Part shown: positions 59,421 through 64,000 of the stretch, in pieces | Position numbering within the stretch: the stretch's first letter is position 1 | How the letters are laid out: every line of letters begins with the position of its first letter | From: CAYOXM01 sp964407925 | GTDB taxonomy: Bacteria > Patescibacteriota > Patescibacteriia > SG8-24 | Reading direction: 5' to 3' | NCBI GenBank assembly: GCA_964407925.1 | Contig: CAYOXM010000005.1 | Coordinates: 1-64,000 of the forward strand | DNA length: 64,000 bases | The notes under the pieces: generated by a model | What the model was told of the DNA's origin: nothing | Seen by the model: the letters and a program-made list of their open reading frames with translations, nothing else | Database searches by the model: none | Translations under genes and position numbers: made by a program

Positions 59421-60935
59421 TTACTTCGTGAGCAGGTTCATGAGGTTCCGCTCGTACCAGGCCTTCTTCGCGACGCGGTCGGTACGATCCGCGATCCACG
59501 GGTTCCAGTCGAAGTTCGGTTTCGAGTACGCGCCGCCTTCCGGAGATGCGGCGGCTTCGCGCGAATAGTAGGGGTTCTTTTCCTCGATCACGCCTTCCCT
59601 TTGATATTTGCGCACGAGGTCGAGCACGTCGGGGGAGAGCATCGTGAGTTCGAACAACCGGATTTGCGATCCTGCGCGGTGCGACAGGGTGACGTTGGAG
59701 CGCAGGATGATCTGTTCGACCGGCATGACGGTCAGCACGGCGTACATCCACAGGAAGAGCATCGCCGGGAAGCGGACGACGTCTGCGCGGGCGCGTACGA
59801 AAAGCCGGGATACGAGCCAGAGCAGGAGAACGGCGCAGAACGCGACCGCGTACGAGGCGAAGAACTTTTCGTAACTGAAGCCGTAGTACGTGACGTAGAG
59901 CGCCATCCGGTGTCCGGCAGACGCGAGCAGCAAGAAGGAGGCGACCGAGAATACGGCGAGCAGGCGCTGGACCGCCGGAACGGTTTTTCGGTAGGTCGTG
60001 AAGGCGAAGAGGATGTTGATGACGGTCAGGCAGAGCAGTTGCCAGAACCCGTCCTTCACCAGGCGTTCGGTCTCGCTGAACTCGATCGGAAGCTTGCCGA
60101 CCCACATGTGGCCCAGCTGAATCCAGAGGAAGAGCGCGTAGAGCGCGAGCACGCCGCCGAGCACGATGCCGGCGATGATGGGATCGACCTGCTTCGTCTC
60201 CGTCTCGGTCGCCACATGCGACGACGGCCGTGCCCAAGCGAGCAATGAGGCAATCGTGCCGACGGAGAGGAGGAAAAATATCAGGATTCTCCCGAACAGC
60301 GACGTCGAAAACAGTTTCTTGACCCATTCGTTGACGAATCCCATCGTGGCCGCGAACTGCGCGTCCGCGGACGACAGGAGCGGAATCACTACGATGACGG
60401 CGACGAGCAGGAAGAGGGCGATGCCCGTGACGACGCGTTTCGCCGTGCTGGGATTTTTCCTCGCGCGTGCCGCCAGGCGTCCGATGAGATCCCCCGCCTT
60501 GCGGATGTGCGTCACGATCGAAAGCGCGCGCCAGACGAGCGCCTCGACGGTTTTGGCGTTCCAATGCACGCGTCCCTTGGTGGACAGGAAGGCTTCGTTA
60601 TAAAAAAGCGCGAACGTCGCGGGCAGCGCCAGGATGCTCACGGTCTTGAGGAAGGGGTTGTCGTAGAGCGCGTAGCTGAGGGTGATGAGAAAGACCGGTG
60701 CGATCCAGTGGACATTTTTTCGGAGCGAGACGCCCTCGCGCCGCATTGCCCACAAGAACAGCCCCACGATCGTCGCGAGGTAGACGGATGCGTTTACGCC
60801 CAGCGCATAGACGTCGCGGTCGAAGAAACCCCAGAGGAAAATCACCCAGAACAGCGACAACCCGAGGCTCCACAGCAGCTTCGTCCGGTCCGCGTATGCA
60901 AGCGGTGCCTGCTCCGCGTCGTTTTGAGGATGCAT
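59421..60935 (-). CDS. DUF4173/DUF4153-like membrane protein, 504 aa
   Basis: About twelve membrane helices followed by a cytoplasmic tail (about 425-504). The segment GVNASVYLATIVGLFLWAM and the block MALYVTYYGFSYEKFFASYA match the DUF4173 family as I recall it. Function unknown. First gene of the three-gene operon DUF4173-DUF1801-PhnB. The start at 60935 gives a short acidic leader peptide before the first span; no strong ribosome binding site is visible. Confidence 0.82.
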   Translation of the reverse strand: MHPQNDAEQAPLAYADRTKLLWSLGLSLFWVIFLWGFFDRDVYALGVNASVYLATIVGLFLWAMRREGVSLRKNVHWIAPVFLITLSYALYDNPFLKTVSILALPATFALFYNEAFLSTKGRVHWNAKTVEALVWRALSIVTHIRKAGDLIGRLAARARKNPSTAKRVVTGIALFLLVAVIVVIPLLSSADAQFAATMGFVNEWVKKLFSTSLFGRILIFFLLSVGTIASLLAWARPSSHVATETETKQVDPIIAGIVLGGVLALYALFLWIQLGHMWVGKLPIEFSETERLVKDGFWQLLCLTVINILFAFTTYRKTVPAVQRLLAVFSVASFLLLASAGHRMALYVTYYGFSYEKFFASYAVAFCAVLLLWLVSRLFVRARADVVRFPAMLFLWMYAVLTVMPVEQIILRSNVTLSHRAGSQIRLFELTMLSPDVLDLVRKYQREGVIEEKNPYYSREAAASPEGGAYSKPNFDWNPWIADRTDRVAKKAWYERNLMNLLTK

Positions 60936-61216
60936 AGCGCAGAGGTGAGCTAAAGAGTAGCCATTTTTGCCATTACAGCATGGCGGTAGGTCAAAAGGAA
61001 GGTTCGTCAATAAAGAGACTCACATTTGGGAATTCCGCCTCGCGCCGCCGAATGCGGCGCGACTTGCCCAGGGCAGCGGTCGAGTGAAGACATTCACTCG
61101 ACCGGCGCTCCGCTCACGCGCGCTCGACGGCGCGCGTGGCGTCGACTGCTGCCCGTTCGATTCCCCTCGGGGCCCCATACACAGAAAAACCGACCAGCAT
61201 TGCTGGTCGGTTTTTC
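60936..61216. other. Palindrome-rich intergenic region upstream of tRNA-Glu
   Basis: Three palindromes in a row: GGTCGAGTGA-loop-TCACTCGACC (61078-61103), CACGCGCGC-loop-GCGCGCGTG (61115-61138) and the tRNA terminator (61183-61217). No gene is seen. Confidence 0.6.
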
Positions 61217-61240
61217 TGGTAGTCCCAAGGGGAATCGAAC
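61155..61240. repeat. Inverted duplicate of the tRNA-Glu 3' end and its terminator
   Basis: The left arm (61155-61199) and the reverse complement of the right arm (61201-61240) share GTTCGATTCCCCT at one end and AGAAAAACCGACCAGCA at the other; between them the left arm has CGGGGCCCCATACAC where the tRNA has TGGGACTACC. The right arm is the T-arm/acceptor end of tRNA-Glu, so the left arm is a diverged copy facing the other way. Confidence 0.7.
61183..61217. terminator. Terminator adjoining tRNA-Glu
   Basis: AGAAAAACCGACCAGCA / TGCTGGTCGGTTTTTCT, a perfect 17-base palindrome with one base in the centre. Confidence 0.85.
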
Positions 61241-61291
61241 CCCTATTTACTCCGTGAAAGGGAGTCGTCCTAGCCGTTAGACGATGGGACC
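61217..61291 (-). tRNA. tRNA-Glu (anticodon TTC), CCA encoded
   Basis: Reverse strand: acceptor GGTCCCA / TGGGACT (one G-T), D-loop TCTAACGGCTAGGA, anticodon loop CTTTCAC reading TTC, T-arm AGGGG-TTCGATT-CCCCT, discriminator A and genomic CCA. 75 bases. The upstream side (61292-61385) holds its promoter region. Confidence 0.96.
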
Positions 61292-61386
61292 GCAGTATTT
61301 GACGATAAGGCACATGGTAGGCGGAAAAACGCCTCACGTCAAGGCTGTCCGGCAAAGAAAAACGCGGCGAATGCCGCGTCGTGTCG

Positions 61387-62541
61387 CTACGGGATGCGGT
61401 CCGAGGTCGTGACCGTGATGCCGCGTTTGGCCCACTCCTCGATGAACCGTTCGGCCGGAACGACGTCCTCGTGCTTGAGCGTTCCGGACGGCGCGATTTC
61501 GCCTGAGACGAGCATTTGCGCGATGATGGACGCCGAGTAGCCGGTCGTCCGTTGCATCGCGGAGTGCCCCGTCACGGGGTCCGCGCGGTCGATGAGGTCG
61601 AACACGACGCCGATGCGGTCGCGGTTCAGCGCGGCGACGCGCAGGACCAGCATGTCCGGTTCGCCTTTCGGTAACGTCGCGTCGAGGAACCGTTCGGTGA
61701 AGTCGCGCGGTGCGATTGCCGTGCCGTCGACGTCGACCGTGCGGTCGGACGAGAAGAGCCCGAGGTCCCGCATCGTCGTGATGACGTCCCAGTGGCCCTC
61801 CCAGCGGAGCGTCTTGTAGTCGAGGTGCTTGATACGTCCCTCGTAGGTCTTGGCGAGGGTCGAGGAGCCGCCCGACGTGTAGGCCGCCTCGAGCCGCGCG
61901 AGCATGGGAAAGTGCTGGTACTCGCGTCCGCCGAGCGACGGCACGAGTTCGCGCTTTCCTTCCCAGAGGATTTCGGTCGGTTCGCAGTAGTTGCTGACGA
62001 GCCCGCGCGCGGAGAAGACGATGCCGTACTTTAGCGGTCCCCGCGGCATCTGGGGCAGTCCGCCGACGCGGATGAGCACCCGCTCGGCGTCCGGCACGCG
62101 CGACATCGCGAGTTTCGCGAGCACGCTCACCGCGCCTGGCGCGATGCCGCAATCCGGGAGGACGCGCGCGCCGCGGCTCACGGCATCGGCCGAAAGCAGA
62201 AACTGCGCCGCGACGACGTCATTGTTGCCGCCGAGGTCGCAGTAGTGCGCTCCGGCCGCGATGGCGGCACGCGTCAGTCCGAGGTTCAGCTCGTAGCTTG
62301 CCGCGCCGATGACGCAGTCGTGGCCGTACATGAGCGCCGTGATGAACGGCTGGTCCGACGCCTCCGCGGTCGCCCCCGCGACGCGCGCGTCGCCGAGCTT
62401 CCGTACGGCGGATTCCACGCGCGCGTCGTCACGGTCGACGACGGTCACGCGGGCGATGCCGGGGCTTCGGAGCAGGTCGTGGGCGATCGCTAGGCCCTGC
62501 ATGCCGGCGCCGAAAACCAGGTACTTCTTCCCGTCTGACAT
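61387..62541 (-). CDS. Saccharopine dehydrogenase-like oxidoreductase, 384 aa
   Basis: NAD(P)-dependent. The N-terminal Rossmann fold reads KKYLVFGAGMQGLAIAHDLL with an acidic residue at the end of strand 2 (TVVDRDD). GAHYCDLGGNNDVV and LPDCGIAPGAVSVLAKLA are the family's second and third motifs. RTTGYSASIIAQMLVSGEI near the end is typical. Relatives include lysine 6-dehydrogenase-type and carboxynorspermidine dehydrogenase-type enzymes. Substrate not assigned. AAGGAG lies 12 bases upstream. Confidence 0.88.
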   Translation of the reverse strand: MSDGKKYLVFGAGMQGLAIAHDLLRSPGIARVTVVDRDDARVESAVRKLGDARVAGATAEASDQPFITALMYGHDCVIGAASYELNLGLTRAAIAAGAHYCDLGGNNDVVAAQFLLSADAVSRGARVLPDCGIAPGAVSVLAKLAMSRVPDAERVLIRVGGLPQMPRGPLKYGIVFSARGLVSNYCEPTEILWEGKRELVPSLGGREYQHFPMLARLEAAYTSGGSSTLAKTYEGRIKHLDYKTLRWEGHWDVITTMRDLGLFSSDRTVDVDGTAIAPRDFTERFLDATLPKGEPDMLVLRVAALNRDRIGVVFDLIDRADPVTGHSAMQRTTGYSASIIAQMLVSGEIAPSGTLKHEDVVPAERFIEEWAKRGITVTTSDRIP

Positions 62542-62623
62542 TGGGAAACGACTCCTTGAAAGGGGAGGCTTATCCTCCGCGCCGACCTTAGCGCGGCGGC
62601 GTGACACGGTCAACGTGGCTGGG

Positions 62624-62652
62624 TTGACGGTCGTCCCGCGTCTTGCTAGCCT
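62624..62652 (+). promoter_or_regulatory. Promoter for the CoaD-CoaE fusion
   Basis: TTGACG (62624-62629), 17-base spacer, TAGCCT (62647-62652). Confidence 0.65.
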
Positions 62653-62691
62653 GACGGGTCGGTTCTTTCCACGGGCAATGAGGAGGAAATC

Positions 62692-63906
62692 ATGGACACC
62701 AAGCACCGTCGGGGCCTTGTCGCGCTGTCTGCCGATCCCGTCACGTTCGGCCACCTCGACCTCGTCAGGAAGGCGGCGGCCAAGTGCGAGGAGCTCGTCG
62801 TGCTGGTCGCGAACAACGACCGGAAGCTCGGCAGTTACTGCTTCACGCTCACGGAGCGGACGCTGATGGTCGAGCGTGCGGCCAAGGAGGCCGGCATCGG
62901 CAACGTCCGCGTCATCGGTTCGGGCGGGCTCCTCGTCGACGTGTACCTCCGCGAAGGCTGCGACCGGTTGTTCCGCGGCGTGCGGAACGAGAAGGACGTC
63001 GACTTCGAGGAAGAGCAGGCAACGCTCAACTGCATGATCCTGCCGGCCATCGAGGGCCGGTTCGAATTCGTCCAAGCGGACCCGAAGTTGAAGCTGGTGT
63101 CATCGACGCTGGTCAAGGCGTTCGTCCAGCTCCGGCTCGACGTCGACCGCTTCGTGCCGATGTTCGTGAAGCAGATGCTCGAGGAGCGGTTGCTCCGGCA
63201 GTATCGCATCACGGTCACGGGCGGCATCGCCGTCGGCAAGAGTTGGGTCGCGGCCGAGCTCGCCGCGCAATCAATGCGCGCGGGCATCCCGTCGACGCAC
63301 GTGAACGTCGATCAGCTCCTGCGCGAGGTCTACGACGAGCAGTCGGCCGGCGCGCAGGGCGTGCGTGACGCGCTTGCCGGGCGCTTCGGCGACGACGTCC
63401 TCGTCGCCGATCGCAAGTCCGTCGAGCGCAAACGTCTCGCCGAAATCCTGTTTCGTACGACCGAGGGCGGCCGAGAGGACGAGGACGCCTTCATCGATCG
63501 CGAGTTCGTTACCGCCCTCACCATGCCGCACGTCGCGCGGAAGTATCGCGACGCGATTGCCGACGTGAAGGGACTCGTTGTCGTCGAATGGGCGCAGACT
63601 GCTGAAATGGACATGGGCTCGTGGACGAACAACAACGTTGTCGTCGTCGACAGTCCCGACCGCCCCGCGTTCCTCGCCCGGCGCCGCATCGCCGCGGAGC
63701 GCGTCGCGGTCATGGACGGCATCCAATGGCCGGCCGGACGAAAGGCGAGGGAGCTCGAACGCCGCGCACGCGAAGCGTGTCACGGAACGGTGCTGCGCTA
63801 CGCCAACCGCCTTTGTCCGACGGAGGACGAGGCGCGGCTCAACGTGGGGCAGTTCTTCATCCATGTGCTGACGCTGTTCCCCGGCATCCTCAACGTGAAA
63901 TGGTAG
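62692..63906 (+). CDS. coaD-coaE: Fused phosphopantetheine adenylyltransferase / dephospho-CoA kinase, 404 aa
   Basis: Would carry out the last two steps of CoA synthesis. The CoaD part (about 8-165) shows ADPVTFGHLDLVRKA (the T/HxGH nucleotidyltransferase motif), DRLFRGVRNEKDVDFEEE and LKLVSSTLVKAFV (the ISSTxVR-type motif). The CoaE part (about 171-404) begins YRITVTGGIAVGKS, a P-loop (177-184), and continues NVDQLLREVYD with DPCK-like helices. CoaD has unusual wording (SADP instead of GTFDP). AGGAGG precedes the ATG. Confidence 0.85.
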   Translation: MDTKHRRGLVALSADPVTFGHLDLVRKAAAKCEELVVLVANNDRKLGSYCFTLTERTLMVERAAKEAGIGNVRVIGSGGLLVDVYLREGCDRLFRGVRNEKDVDFEEEQATLNCMILPAIEGRFEFVQADPKLKLVSSTLVKAFVQLRLDVDRFVPMFVKQMLEERLLRQYRITVTGGIAVGKSWVAAELAAQSMRAGIPSTHVNVDQLLREVYDEQSAGAQGVRDALAGRFGDDVLVADRKSVERKRLAEILFRTTEGGREDEDAFIDREFVTALTMPHVARKYRDAIADVKGLVVVEWAQTAEMDMGSWTNNNVVVVDSPDRPAFLARRRIAAERVAVMDGIQWPAGRKARELERRAREACHGTVLRYANRLCPTEDEARLNVGQFFIHVLTLFPGILNVKW

Positions 63907-63908
63907 AT

Positions 63909-63938
63909 GCGGCCCCGCGAGCGCGGGGCTTTTTTGTT
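63909..63938 (+). terminator. Terminator after the CoaD-CoaE gene
   Basis: GCCCCGC-GA-GCGCGGGGC followed by TTTTTT. Confidence 0.85.
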
Positions 63939-63950
63939 GCCCGATACGGA

Positions 63951-63980
63951 TGGACAAGACTGGCGAAACGCGGTAGTTTA
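63951..63980 (+). promoter_or_regulatory. Possible promoter of a gene beyond the window
   Basis: TGGACA, about 17 bases, TAGTTT near the right edge. Confidence 0.4.
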
Positions 63981-64000
63981 GCCGCGATATCGTATGCGCG

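Overview
The window is high-GC bacterial DNA with very compact genes and short intergenic gaps. Most transcription units end in a strong Rho-independent hairpin. Reverse-strand bases 1-66 are the 5' end of a 16S rRNA whose sequence (GCGGCGTGTCTAAGGCATGC) looks like Patescibacteria/CPR. A short SMC, KhpA, many small lipoproteins and many lineage-specific hypotheticals fit a Parcubacteria-like organism; this assignment is inference. Two 100-base N blocks (20485-20584, 29403-29502) are scaffold gaps, so three contigs are joined and their order is not guaranteed.

Region by region. 1-5133: 16S start with a consensus promoter, an unknown gene, then the rpsP-khpA-trmD region with two extra sigma-70 family genes inserted between khpA and trmD. 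5418-8655: a secreted/membrane TPM-domain coiled-coil protein followed by a PspA/IM30 protein. 8826-20069: a short hinge-less SMC, a trypsin-like lipoprotein and a catalytically dead relative, a NrnA-like DHH phosphoesterase, two paralogous lipoproteins, ClpP, a histidine phosphatase, a CDF metal transporter, two unknown genes and a tRNA-like element. 20323-29353: a gene cut by a gap, large hairpin elements, a lower-GC CDF transporter, a VanW/YoaR-like envelope protein, Hsp20, unknown genes, and a histidine kinase/response regulator pair. 29503-35079: unknown gene, SPFH protein, TrmB-like regulator, zinc-ribbon protein, DsbD-like membrane thiol oxidoreductase with fused thioredoxin, and a lipoprotein.

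35341-40635 is the most system-like stretch: two coiled-coil proteins (one membrane), a substrate-binding-like protein fused to an OmpA peptidoglycan-binding domain, a TauC/SsuC-like permease and a TauB/SsuB-like ATPase, all on one strand behind one promoter. It is best described as a cell-wall-anchored ABC system of unknown substrate. 40811-47956 holds a Gfo/Idh/MocA oxidoreductase, quinolinate synthase plus a zinc-ribbon Nudix hydrolase (NAD metabolism), a phosphodiester glycosidase-like protein and a histone-deacetylase-fold hydrolase. 48035-51361 is a run of four genes without recognised function, apart from a DUF3137-like membrane protein. 51502-64000 has GDPD, an M29-like peptidase, an epsilonproteobacterial-type malate:quinone oxidoreductase, an MFS transporter, an alkyltransferase-like protein, a DUF4173/DUF1801/PhnB operon, tRNA-Glu(UUC), a saccharopine-dehydrogenase-like enzyme and a CoaD-CoaE fusion.

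Promoters of the form TTGACA-17-TATACT precede many genes on both strands, so sigma-70 recognition is conventional. A hairpin repeat (20711-20840 and 31855-31954) occurs twice in opposite orientation with compensatory stem changes. No CRISPR array, transposase, phage structural gene or replication origin was seen.
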